From assembly GCF_021155765.1 (NCBI RefSeq), contig NC_060106.1:11229501-11293500 (forward strand): a stretch of DNA of 64,000 bases, written 5' to 3'. Position numbers and translations under genes: made by a program. Within the stretch, counting starts at the first letter, position 1, and every line of letters begins with the position of its first letter. The notes beneath the pieces were generated by a model that saw only the letters and a program-made list of their open reading frames with translations, searched no databases and was not told the DNA's origin. Origin of the DNA: Diprion similis (taxonomy: Eukaryota; Arthropoda; Insecta; Hymenoptera; Diprionidae). Shown piece after piece: positions 51,101-61,916 of this stretch.

Positions 51101-54100
51101 TGTTCTAGAATTCTCAAGGTACAATCCATATATGCAGCAATGTATTTACTTACTTGAAAAACTGGTTGTCTAGCGTAGAGATTAAACCCTACCAGACTAG
51201 AATCTACGACTAGAGCCGTGTTGATGCCGTTTTCAGACAAGCTTAGAGTTAGCCTTTGCAACTTTGCTACTCACACGCGCAATCGAGAAACTACAGTCAT
51301 ACTGTGGAGATATCTGATTGCCAGGTAAGCCTCGGCAGGCAATTTTACTTTGAAATAAAATGTCCTTACCCGTGATGGGAAAAAATATTTGAGGTCCGCC
51401 GTTCGTGAGCTCTACACACCTGAATAAGCGTTCGGTGACACAAATCGCAATCACGCCGACGCAAATGCAAATCAACTTGTCTTTGAGATGCTTGAATTAT
51501 TTTAACGTTAATTAAAAAGGATCAATATCAATGACCGATCTTTTTTCAAGAATTTTTAACCTACTAACGACCAACGACAATGGCACACGGCAGGTGAGAG
51601 AGAACCTAGGTGATGAAATATTTGAGTACGTATCACGATCGTCACGATTCTTATCAATTACAGCCGTAAAAACTAATCGCAACTTTAATCAGTATAACTG
51701 ATTTATAGAACAAAATTATCAAACCCGGTATACACCATCGATTCACAGACTTGTTTCAAGTTCTCATACAGACGAAAAACATTGTGCTCACGGTGTTTGA
51801 TTAACATGAATTTTGGCCCATAGACTTTTTAACGTGCGTAAATATTATTGTAAGTTGAATAAATATATATTATATTATTATACTGTGCGTCACAAGAGAT
51901 TTTTAAAAAGAAACTCAACGAATACCTCTATCGACAAACCGCTCTATTGACAATAAGTCAATGCCGAATATTCACGCAGTATATTCTCATATTCCGACAA
52001 ATATGCAACGGTATTATTCACTAATAACGGATACGAGGTATTTTGGTACCTATAAGATACACGGTTCTCATTACAATTTTACATCCACCTTTAACCACAC
52101 GTTATACCGTTTCACTTAGGTATGCATGAATATGACATAAAAGCCAGATACATCGCATTATCATGTGTATATGAAGTCATTAACGATTCATTAATATTTA
52201 TAATGCATGCATCGGAAAAATACCATGCGATTAAGATAATTTTAAAAATTTTCGCTGCGGACTTCCATAGATTGTAATATGGTATCAATCTGACACTACC
52301 TGATGCGAAATTATCAAATTGACCACAAGAATTGTACCCGATGCTTCTCGACGAATTCCTTTTTCAACTATAAGTAATAACGTTTTACAGCCGGGTGGAT
52401 AAAATTGAGTGAAACCCGGATTTGAGGATCTTTCTCTCTCTTCGAAGATTGAAACTACTTGTTTAAACAGCGGAACAAGTCGATACAGGTATTACTAGAC
52501 CGGTTTATTTCAGAACATTCACCGGCTACACTGACCTCAAGTCGTCACGTAACGAATAAGAAGATTTCCTTATATTAGCTTATCGCAGCAGTTTATTAAA
52601 TCACAAATTCTACAGACAGCAGGATCGTCGAACAAATACGATAGATCGCGAAAAAATTGTTTTTCTCTTTGTGCCTTGAAGCTAGAATTTCGTCGTGGAC
52701 TTAAGTAGGTGGAAGCCAAACGTCAGCTATTATTCAGAGGCCCTTTCAAATCGTCAGACATAACAGACACCAAGAATAACTTAAGACCGTGAAAATCCGA
52801 TAGCAAGCTTGCCTGTGAGGTAAACCAGCAAGGAAACAACTCATACGTTCGTTTCCTTCAGGCACTTGTACAGGCTAAGAGATAGGAAACACACGACAGC
52901 AATCTTACCGTCACCGTGCCAGAAGTTGTTCAAACGCGAAGGCATTCAACCAAGTGTGCATGGATGAAGCACGGCTGTAATGCTTAGGTACCCACTAATA
53001 AACAATTGCCGCGTGAAAATACCTACGTAATCACGAAATCTTATTTCGCGAAATAAGTGAAATTAATTGCGAAATGAAAGTGCAGATCGCGTTGTACTTG
53101 GGTACCCGTATTTCTTTCGTAAACCAGTAAATACATGTTCTACCATTGTTTACTAATTATCTACTCTCTACTTCTAGACATCCTTGATTATTAATTTAAA
53201 GAAAAAGGAACTTTAAATTTATATAACAAAAAATTATGCTGATCAAGTTTAACTTATTACAAAGTTATGTTAAACTCCGTAGACCTTCTTAACTTTGAAG
53301 TTGGGCGAATATCTATGTCTACAAGTTAGCGACCCAAGTCGAGGAAAAATGAAAGAAGGTTTGAATACTTGATAGTTGCGGAATCCCTGAGAGCGTGCCG
53401 CAAGCATACCCGTGCGAGTATAAATGTAAGCATCAGGATTACAATATATTGCGTAATCGTTGTACGCAATTGCCATTTGTGTTGAAAGGATAACCGGCGC
53501 GAATGCGAGATCTTGATGCAACGAGGACTTTCCAGTTTTCTCACAAGAGAAGAAGATCGGGTTTGCATTTCGCGATCTGTCAAATTCTTTTCTACTAATC
53601 GTCCACAAAACTGCCTGTCCGACTTGTGCTGTGCCAAACGTCTGGAACTCGAATCCATTAAACTGGTGAAAGGAGCGTGTGCAATTGGCTAGGAATTTTA
53701 TTATACACCAATTATTACTGCTTGGAAATATTGAACTTTTACTAGTCATGGGCGGTGGATGGGATTTAATGAATAATTAATGATCGAAGTGACGTGTTTA
53801 ATATTTCAACAGACGAAGTTCGGCTATTTTAATAATATTCCGATGACAAAAACTTGGTTCGAAAACTCGAGTAATGTTTTTCTCGTTTATCGTCCTTTTC
53901 AGGAATTGAGGAGACTGTGAAACTAGTGCAAGCAGCCGGGGGTTTATGCTTCGGATATGTTTGCGATCTGTGCGATCGTGAAGACGTTTACGAGAAGGCT
54001 GCTATCCTTCGAAAAGAAGTGGGAAAGGTAATTGTGGAGTTTTCCTAAATTCATATGCGATAATAAAAACTGTGGATCCGACTTCTGAATATACATGTGT

Positions 54101-57100
54101 TATCAGTGTCTCTTCTCGTCAAATGGAACTGCATTTCTTATGGAAAGTTAAACGAATGTTATGTAAAAATGTCTGAAAAGGTCAACGTCATCGCAGCTAG
54201 ATAATCGATAATTATGCATTACCATACGAATGGTTAAACAAAAACGGAAATATATTCGACACTTCTGACATACTTTAACGAATGTTGAAAAATGAATTTC
54301 ATTTTGTGTATAATGTATGGCGTTTGCTTTTTCCAGGTCACAATTCTCATAAATAATGCTGGCATCGTGACAGGAAAGAAGTTTTTGGATACCCCTGACC
54401 ACCTAATAATTCGCACGATGGACGTTAACGTTATGAGCCATTTCTGGGTAAGTGTGATTATTGCGTTGACGACTTTGAAATATAAAGAATGGTACGTGAG
54501 CCGTTTGAAAATTACTCGATTTACTATACGTAACAGGTTACACAGCATAATAATTGCTATTAAATGAATACACACTGTGCGACTGAAAGTTTGCGAAACG
54601 TGGCTAATTCGTGCGCGAAGAAACAAATTAAGTTGCATTTATCAATATTGCAATGTTTCTCGGCTATCCGGCGATTATCAAGTGATATCTTTCTCTGCAC
54701 AATTCCTGAAGCCTCAAAATCCCATTTTCCCTACTTCCGCCGTGCCTGGTTTCCCAGGCGTCAAATAGCATGTTGTAATACCTCAGGGGGTTGAAATATT
54801 GAAAATAGAGGTGGCTGGTCGCAGTCGGGAAGAGTTTTTCGAAGTTACCAATCTGCGTGAGCTCATCTTCGTAGGTAATTAGGTGCCTCACGTCGTCGGG
54901 AGTGAGAATTTCAAGGATCGCGGTCAGATAGTCTGCCCTATTTTTGCAACGGGCGAAGAATGCTTGCTTCCGCCTTTCTTCCTCGCTGATATTCACTTCA
55001 AAGATCCTGGAATCGTGACACACTTGGCCGAGTCGATAGCTCCGCGATAAGCTCTGAATATCGGTGACCGACAAGGTGTTCGGTAGCTGATAACCAGCCA
55101 TGTTTAAGGCATCCTTCAACAACGATCCTTTGACGTTCGACTCGACAGGCGTGTCATTGCTCATGGATGGACCGCGGTTTACCTCCAATAGCCAGGGCTT
55201 GTAATTCCGATCAAGGATAACGTCAAAGCCCAGGATCTCGAAGCAGTTGTACCGCGATGGGTTCTGAGCTTTGAGCACTTTTTCGACGGATGGTTCCCCG
55301 GAGATAAGGGTCTTCACTACTATGTCTTTCATCTCGCTCCATATCCCCTTGACGTCGACCGAATCGTCGCTCTTCTCCAAGAACTTCCAGAGAGTCTTCA
55401 GAGACCACAGATGCCCAGATTGCGAATCTACCGACGAGGGTACTCTGTATGCAGCGTTTGTCCTGTTTATGTTCGTGTTCGTGAGGTGCATGCATTTCTC
55501 TATTAGGTAATTTCCACCGTCGACGTACTTCATCGTAGCAAAACGGACCAAGCCATCCCGGTAAAGATATATCCTGAGCGGATTGAAGCTGGTAATCAAG
55601 ACGTACAATCTTATGTCGAACTTTTGGCCACGAATTAATCTTGTCTTCGATAAGTATCGCTGGACAATCATCGAACGATATTTCGGTATCTCCCACCACT
55701 CGTTCACCACGCGTATTCCGTTTCCTCGATCGGCTTTCGGTGGCTTAACGATCCATTTTTTGCCACGATTTTCCTCCCAGACCTGACGAAGCCGCCAACT
55801 CTCTTCAGGCAGAATATAAGTCTTGGGAATAAAGCCAAATGCCTCTTTTCCGAACTTACTCGCCATAACATTAACGTGTCTCCACAGTTTGTCTTTGCAT
55901 GATAATTGTAACGTCCCTGGAATCCTGTTCACCTTCTGAAATCTCTTGAGATCACTGCTCCGACTAGGTGGCTTGTTGCAATGTTTTCCCCATATTCCAC
56001 AGCAGTCCGACAATTTCTTTGTCAACGAACACCCCGATCTGAGAAAAGTTTTTCGCACTATGTTGCTGGACCGTTGATTCGCCAGACTGAACTTCAAGTG
56101 TTTCGTGACACTTCCTGGCATCTCACTTCCTCTTTTCGCATCAAAGGTGCAAAATTTAACGTACGGCGCGACGTACGGAAAGAGACTGCACCTCAAGGGA
56201 GAGTTTTTAACGTTTTGCCAATTCCGATTGAGAATCATATTTTGCTCTGTGATATCGACGTACAAATACTTGTCGTCCTTGTGGTTTTTCGACTCGGTGC
56301 TATCAAGGATATACCGCGGCATTATCCAACATCTGCTGGTGCATGTTGCTACGTCTGTCATCATCGATCAGGTTATAATTACTTCAGGATGTTGGTTTGA
56401 AATTTTCGTTTATGATTAGGCTTCTGGAATCTACGAGGATTTTTTACGTTTTATTTATTCATGTGATACTTTATACTTGAAGATTTTTTTCCGTGTGTGC
56501 AAGACTGTAAGAGGCTGTTTCAGACGTGAGCAAGGTGAAATTGTCCATAATTAAATCGTTGCCAATTAAAATGTACATGTTTAGCTATTCTATCTCGTTC
56601 AACCTGATCTCCTTGAAGGTAGCTCGAGATCAGTGTGACGAATAAAAAGTTTATACATAGATCTTCGAAAATCATCAATACATTCGGAACTATGACGACG
56701 AATGTGGAAAACCATATTTACATTGGCTGACCTGCACTAAAATTAAAAATGATCCTAACGATTTCAGACTGTGAAAGCATTCCTTCCGGAAATGATGAAA
56801 AGCGACAAAGGCCACATTGTTAGCATCGCTAGCATGGCTGGTTACGTGGGTATTCCAAAACTGGTCGACTACTGTACTTCCAAATTCGCAGCCGTTGGAT
56901 TCGACGAATCTCTCAGGATGGAGTTAGAGGTAAGAATTATATTTCAGCTACCACATGCTAATCGTGCTTATTCGCAAATTTGTAATTTCGGGCTCAAGTA
57001 GTGTACTAAGCTGCAATTACAGTGTATAAAAATTCAAATATACAGGTGATAAAAGACATAAATGACACTGCAGTCAGGCCGGTTAGGTTGTCTGGCGTAA

Positions 57101-58090
57101 TAAGTCCCGGAAAATATTCGAATATCATCTGTTATAAACAATTAGCTGCAACTTTTTTCGGCTGTATTAAACCATGACTCAGTTGTATTTTTACACACAC
57201 TACATATACGCCGTTGTGCATGCGTTATATAAGTGTATACTTGAACAATCTTTGCAGCGTCATTCAGAACTCGAAAATTCACAACGCTCCCGGTTGAATC
57301 AAGAACCATATGAGATTCCCGCTTCATCCTCTCCTTGAGTCGTCAAATTTTCCACAACTTTTTTCATTGTATTTCAGGCCGAAGGTTACAACATTCAGAC
57401 GACGGTCATATGTCCCTACTTTATTCGCAGCACGGGTATGTTCGAGGATGTACAATCCAGGTAAGAAATTCATCTAAAATGATTCTGTTAACATAACTGA
57501 TATTTATTCATATCCTCGTTTATTGAAATTCATCGTGTTTACGGTCTAATGACTCCCAAGCTGCGATCTTCACTCTGTCCTTGCTTCTAATTACTTATAT
57601 CGCCTGTCATTATTATTCATCACTTTTATACCCAAGTGTATCACAAAGACTTGTTTTCAGGTTTGTTCCGACTTTGAATTCCAACGAGGTTGCTGATCGA
57701 GTTATCACGGCGATGCGGTGTAACGAGAAGTACGCGATTGTACCTGGCTATCTCCAAGTCATGCTCGCTTTCAAATGGTGAGAAGAGTCTCAGTTCAGGT
57801 TTTACAGAGGGGTGAAAGAAGTTGAAAAAACTAGCGGGTGGAGGGGGGGGAGGGGGAGTTATCATTGCGACATCATCGTCAATTTTATCAATTCCTCCAG
57901 GATGTTCCCGTGGACTTGTGCAGCGATGTTCTTGCGAGGTCTGGTCCGGGACGCGTCTCCGGGTCACGAGGTTCCTGCACCTTCCAAAAGGGAATCCGCG
58001 GTCACGAGCATCCCTTCGAAAGACCAAAACGGCGCGACGCTTCATCATCAAATTGCAAGACGCGTATCGAGCTCAGAGAGGAAACCGTAA
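45113..58090 (+). CDS. Short-chain dehydrogenase/reductase, SDR16C / epidermal retinol dehydrogenase 2-like, complete, 7 coding exons
   Basis: Coding exons 45113-45341, 53903-54027, 54337-54447, 56768-56929, 57378-57460, 57661-57777 and 57901-58090 join in frame to 338 residues. Visible features: hydrophobic N-terminal segment (about 10-31), TGGGSGLG cofactor motif (47-54), WDINKAG, NNAG (124-127), Ser177 with YCTSK (Tyr190, Lys194), and [11 protein letters not shown]. These are the full catalytic set of a classical SDR. Exons 2-6 are 125, 111, 162, 83 and 117 nt, identical to those of the minus-strand SDR, so the two are paralogues. The last exon differs: 63 codons, Ser/Pro/Arg-rich, without the LLPAK...QGPQSMM tail of the sister gene, so membrane or lipid-droplet targeting may differ. 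Intron 1 is 8.6 kb, and intron 3 contains the antisense TTLL4-like gene. The chosen start is ATG at 45113; no in-frame upstream ATG is seen. AATAAA lies at 58243, giving a 3' UTR of about 160-180 nt. Confidence 0.94.
45648..45857. mobile_element. MITE-like element, 210 bp, with 21-bp perfect inverted ends
   Basis: Left end 45648-45668 begins TGAGCCGTTCGCTCAAAGAA and is repeated exactly in reverse complement at 45837-45857. Each end also contains its own small palindrome TGAGC-CGTTC-GCTCA. The interior has no coding potential. It lies in intron 1 of the plus-strand SDR. No convincing target-site duplication longer than TT is visible. Confidence 0.65.
53270..53749 (-). CDS. Unrecognised open frame, 159 aa, in intron 1 of the plus-strand SDR
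   Basis: ATG start in context CGCCCATGA. The product is rich in Ser, Phe and Arg, with blocks such as [16 protein letters not shown] and [15 protein letters not shown], and no known domain. A second antisense frame of 110 codons overlaps in another phase. It ends 150 bp before SDR exon 2. No support beyond length. Confidence 0.15.
   Translation of the reverse strand: MTSKSSIFPSSNNWCIIKFLANCTRSFHQFNGFEFQTFGTAQVGQAVLWTISRKEFDRSRNANPIFFSCEKTGKSSLHQDLAFAPVILSTQMAIAYNDYAIYCNPDAYIYTRTGMLAARSQGFRNYQVFKPSFIFPRLGSLTCRHRYSPNFKVKKVYGV
54664..56364 (-). CDS. TTLL4: Tubulin polyglutamylase TTLL4-like, intronless, nested in an SDR intron
   Basis: Single uninterrupted frame of 566 codons starting with two Met codons. 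The N-terminal part carries the [12 protein letters not shown] and SNIVRKTF blocks that precede the catalytic domain in TTLL4. The TTL domain runs from about 120 to 430: GIWGKH (123-128), [14 protein letters not shown] (157-161), [14 protein letters not shown]-site Lys in WIVKPP (204-209), [23 protein letters not shown] (Asp250, Arg252), [10 protein letters not shown] (291-300), [11 protein letters not shown] and [10 protein letters not shown] (Glu394, Asn396). The C-terminal helical part ([26 protein letters not shown]) also matches TTLL4. TTLL4 adds the first glutamates of side chains on tubulin and on some non-tubulin proteins. Nothing essential is visibly missing, so the gene looks functional. 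The lack of introns and the position antisense within intron 3 of an SDR suggest an old retrocopy, but no polyA tail or target-site duplication is visible. TTLL6/13-like words occur in the C-terminal part of the domain, so orthology should be confirmed by a tree. Confidence 0.93.
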   Translation of the reverse strand: MMTDVATCTSRCWIMPRYILDSTESKNHKDDKYLYVDITEQNMILNRNWQNVKNSPLRCSLFPYVAPYVKFCTFDAKRGSEMPGSVTKHLKFSLANQRSSNIVRKTFLRSGCSLTKKLSDCCGIWGKHCNKPPSRSSDLKRFQKVNRIPGTLQLSCKDKLWRHVNVMASKFGKEAFGFIPKTYILPEESWRLRQVWEENRGKKWIVKPPKADRGNGIRVVNEWWEIPKYRSMIVQRYLSKTRLIRGQKFDIRLYVLITSFNPLRIYLYRDGLVRFATMKYVDGGNYLIEKCMHLTNTNINRTNAAYRVPSSVDSQSGHLWSLKTLWKFLEKSDDSVDVKGIWSEMKDIVVKTLISGEPSVEKVLKAQNPSRYNCFEILGFDVILDRNYKPWLLEVNRGPSMSNDTPVESNVKGSLLKDALNMAGYQLPNTLSVTDIQSLSRSYRLGQVCHDSRIFEVNISEEERRKQAFFARCKNRADYLTAILEILTPDDVRHLITYEDELTQIGNFEKLFPTATSHLYFQYFNPLRYYNMLFDAWETRHGGSRENGILRLQELCRERYHLIIAG

Positions 58091-58242
58091 AGGTGCTCAA
58101 TCGCTCAACATCCTTCGCTGCTTTTGCGGCTTCCCGTACCTACGTATATACGGTGATTTATTCGTTGTTTAACACCGAGTGCGACGCGACGCAATCATTC
58201 CATCTGGTGTTCTCTCTTACCAGAGAATCTTGTTCAGCTACG

Positions 58243-58248
58243 AATAAA
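58243..58248 (+). terminator. Polyadenylation signal AATAAA of the plus-strand SDR
   Basis: Canonical hexamer 153 nt after the stop codon at 58088-58090, followed by a T/G-containing AT-rich stretch. Confidence 0.65.
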
Positions 58249-61200
58249 TGATGATATATACAACAACAGATATTAAATGATAAGTCTCGCATATTGAACT
58301 CGTCACTCCATCAACGGACGAATTATTAAAATATTACACAAAATGTGGACATGATAATAATAGCGACGTTAAAACTGTTATTACTAATCAAAGTTATTGT
58401 CCATGCCGTGATGCAGAAGTCAAAGATCTCACTGCATCAGTGGAATTTATAGGGCATTGGGGAGAATATTGAGATTCGAAATAATCAGGAAATTACCCTG
58501 CATTCTGAAAAATTCGACTTCCTTTCGGTAACTTGATTCTGTGGGGATACATGAAGGGGACCACCGTAAGGTACAACTTTTATAATCGAAAATTGAGACA
58601 AATGCCTGAATCTTCATACGCTAAAGTCACTTTGAAATATTAATATTCGTTTCAGTGCACTCCAGTGGGCGAATATGTATTTGCATCACGTGTGCATGTC
58701 TTTTAATCTGTGGACGGGAATCTTCAGACAAATGTTTTTCGTCGTCGCAGACGTGCATGTATATGTTATTCGCTCACGAATTTATGATCGTGTACAATAT
58801 TCCGTGTGAGAAAAACATGTAATTAAAGAAAGCGTCGTTTATTCGTTTTTGAACTAATAAGCCTGACGCGAATTTGGTATATTTTACGATAGATTGACAG
58901 TTTTTTTTTCCAAGGAAGTCACACTCGCATCTTAAGTAAATGATAGTTACCTCGTTCCGTATAGTATGAGACTCTATAATCGCTGGTATAGGTATGTGCG
59001 TTGGATTACGTAACAAATAAATATTAATAAGAGAATAAGGTTGTGCTGAATAATTTTGTAAGATATGCAATTGTTATTTATAGATATAATCACGGTGTAA
59101 TATAAACTCTATGAAATATATAAGTACTAACGATTTGCAACTGATCATCAATAACTGTTACATGCACGAGCAAAAGGCGTACCTACTTTCTGTCTGCACA
59201 AGAACACGTTCCACAATTCCACCTTTTATCGTATAGGTAACGTTTAAGCGTGCAAAGTGTTTAATAACAGTAGCGGGGTGAAAATGTGGTAGCTCTGACA
59301 CATGATATTAAGTATAGATTAAGAGTAAGTGTATTATATACGTTGTTGTTGTTGTAAAGGTTACACAATTCATGAGGTAATTTAACGATGAACGATGCAC
59401 GATTGCACACGATTGACCCGCAACTCCACGCACGATACGTGATCGAAAGTTGTTATAGAATCCAAACAAGACCGCAGCTACGTGTCCGGTCAATTTTTAA
59501 GTGATGATGTTTTAAAATAAAACTCGGGTGAAGAGTGTTGACAGAGAGAAGGAAATCCAGAAACAACTTTTGACTAAATTTCTTCTTCGATTGGGTTTTT
59601 TCGTGAAAAAAGTGTATATCAATGCTGGGCATAGAAGTAAAAAATAATTAAGTCACCCACGTGCCAAGTTATATTACGAAATCAGTGGAACTATCCGATT
59701 GCTTGTAACATCCACAGTTATTTTTTTGGATGGAATTATTTTCAGTTTCTCCGTGCTAAACACTTATGAACAATTTTTTTTCATTTTTCAAATACAAAGA
59801 CCCAATCATCGTTATGGGGAAAACGGAAATCACTTCCAGCCTCCAGACCGAATTCATTATTACCTACATGCTCGAGTGCATTTTAGTGCTTCATTGTCGT
59901 TGAAATTCATTTCGGAAACTAATTTTACTTTACTCGAAGATTAGATATGTTAGGCCAAGTGCCATTCCTTGCCTTCTAAATCGCTGCGCGATAAATTTGA
60001 ATAATATATAAGTGATGTTTGTAAATGATAATATAATCGAGTAATTACGATTGATGTATTTTTAGTAACATTTTCGTGGTTTTTTTGTTTAGATTTTTTT
60101 TTTTTCTTATTAATAAAGTACAATTTTACACGACACTACGGTTTTTACACGAGAATGATCTATTTTTCAATGACATTTTTTCCTGCTCGTTTTTATCTGT
60201 TATCCTCGCTGCACACCTTTGCTACATAGATATAGATACTATTTATCTAATCTCCTTCCGCGATATATTAGGTAAACTTAGTTACCTTATAACTACCTGT
60301 ACGACCCACTTTTCCACCATGGGCAATCAAAACATAATAAAAGAAACAAACGTGACACAACCTGATTCGGAATTTCACCTGTAGAAGTCACGTCCAATGT
60401 TATCGCAACGCATTAGGCATTGAATAATTGTTATAGAGAACCGCATGGTGTCCTCTGCAATTGAGGCAAGAGGTATAATTCTAATCGTAAATAGTAGTGT
60501 GTTGCAAACGTATTCATATCACAGGGAAAAACAAGAGAAAAAAAATCAATATGATAGTCTCACCTGTTTACTATTTTTTCCCTCATTAGTAAAGAAAACG
60601 CTTAGGTGATTTACATGCTTCAGAATCAAGTAACATACCTTTGTTTTTCAATGTTTAATACAAAAACTCGCGCAATATCATCGTAGAGTACAGCTACTGA
60701 ATATTAGCTCTAACTACTTGATAATACTCTTGCAACGAGCGCCACGTGTTTCATTATATAGGTATGTGATGAGCCATCAAGCATTACGTCATTAGCAGCC
60801 ACAAGCTGCGGCATTCATATGCGTTCACCACGTCGCAGTTTTATTATCTTGAGAAAAATTAATTTCCATTTGAAACAAACAAGATGAACGATGAACTCAA
60901 TTTGTTAGAAATTGAAGACAATATCATATCATTTCAAAATTCTCCCTGTTATTGTTGCCTAGACAAAGTCTTTTCCAACGATGCTATCCGTAAGAGCCTC
61001 TGTTGACTTTATTATTATCAATAGCAATTACTCGCCAAGTGAATCACTAATTGTGCCTATTCATTGCTATGAAAACAGTCTTTTTTTACACCACAGTGCA
61101 ATTCTTCGTTCGCCATTGGCATACGTGTGCGATTCTTAATCTTAACTCCGTGACACATAATAGTTCGAATATCCCGATCCTGATAACGGTCGATAATATA

Positions 61201-61916
61201 ATTCTCAAGGGAAATAGCCGCCCCTGCGGTATCCGAAATGAAACATGCCTTGTAAAGTTGTTTAATACTTACGTAAGATCGTCGCCCTACTCCTATAACA
61301 ATATTTGTGACGATCTCTTCTACTCCTACGCGATAGAACATTTTGCAGTGTTTCGCCTAGACGAGGCTACAGCATCGCCGTCGGTGTAATTTGTTATCAG
61401 TAACAAAAAAAAAAAACAAACAGACGTATAAAGTTCTCTCGAAATAGGGCATCTCGTATTCCTCGCGTTTACTGATTATCGCGTTTACGTCTGGTGCTGC
61501 ATACGCGGTAGTGCAACAATTGTATCTATCTATCTATCAACGGTTACAATACCTCGTCTATTTTAGACTCGCATTTGCATTCACATTTGTACACCGACAC
61601 GCATCGAAGGCTAATTGGGTCGTTAAATTTACCCAAATTATTCCAAACCCGATCAATGTGGCGCGTAGATAATAGATTATAGGGCGTATATTCGTGCACG
61701 CGTGTCAGTGGCACACGCAGAATTTTATGCGAATAGTAGACGTGGACTCTAACTATATACTCGACTTTTACGGGTAACGATAAATATTCGTTTCAAGTCA
61801 CCGCGATCCGTGCAGATAGGCAAAAATCGGTTCACCGGAAGTGGATCTGGCACCAGAACGGCTGCTGTTGTACCGGAGCTGTGGCTGCAGGTACCAGACT
61901 TGACGTGTCTAGCATC
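58249..61916. other. Intergenic region between the plus-strand SDR and integrin beta
   Basis: AT-rich; a GTT repeat at 59341-59355, a TATC repeat at 61522-61538 and one possible short exon at 60884. Open frames around 61.05-61.39 kb lie on both strands and are not supported. Confidence 0.4.
60884..60989 (+). CDS. Possible short first coding exon of an unidentified gene
   Basis: ATG at 60884 follows an A-rich leader (AACAAACAAG) and opens a frame reading MNDELNLLEIEDNIIS, then SPCYCCLDKVFSNDAI, ending at a GTAAGA donor (60990). Unspliced, the frame stops after 40 codons. The paired cysteines are reminiscent of a zinc-binding N-terminus, but no family can be named and no partner exon was found before the integrin region. 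Confidence 0.2.

Larger units (their letters stand above)
45342..53902 (+). other. Intron 1 of the plus-strand SDR
   Basis: An 8.6-kb phase-1 intron, AT-rich. Contains the 210-bp MITE at 45.65 kb, an AACAAC repeat near 47290, a TA repeat at 49266-49283 and the antisense frame at 53270-53749. No other gene recognised. Confidence 0.7.

Noticed and set aside
55223..55699. 158-codon minus-strand frame in another phase
   Set aside because: A shadow of the TTLL4-like gene, as are the plus-strand frames between 55.2 and 56.4 kb.
57822..58251. Plus-strand frames of 92-137 codons over the last SDR exon
   Set aside because: Only the frame that joins exon 6 in phase and ends at 58090 is the SDR; the others are shadows.
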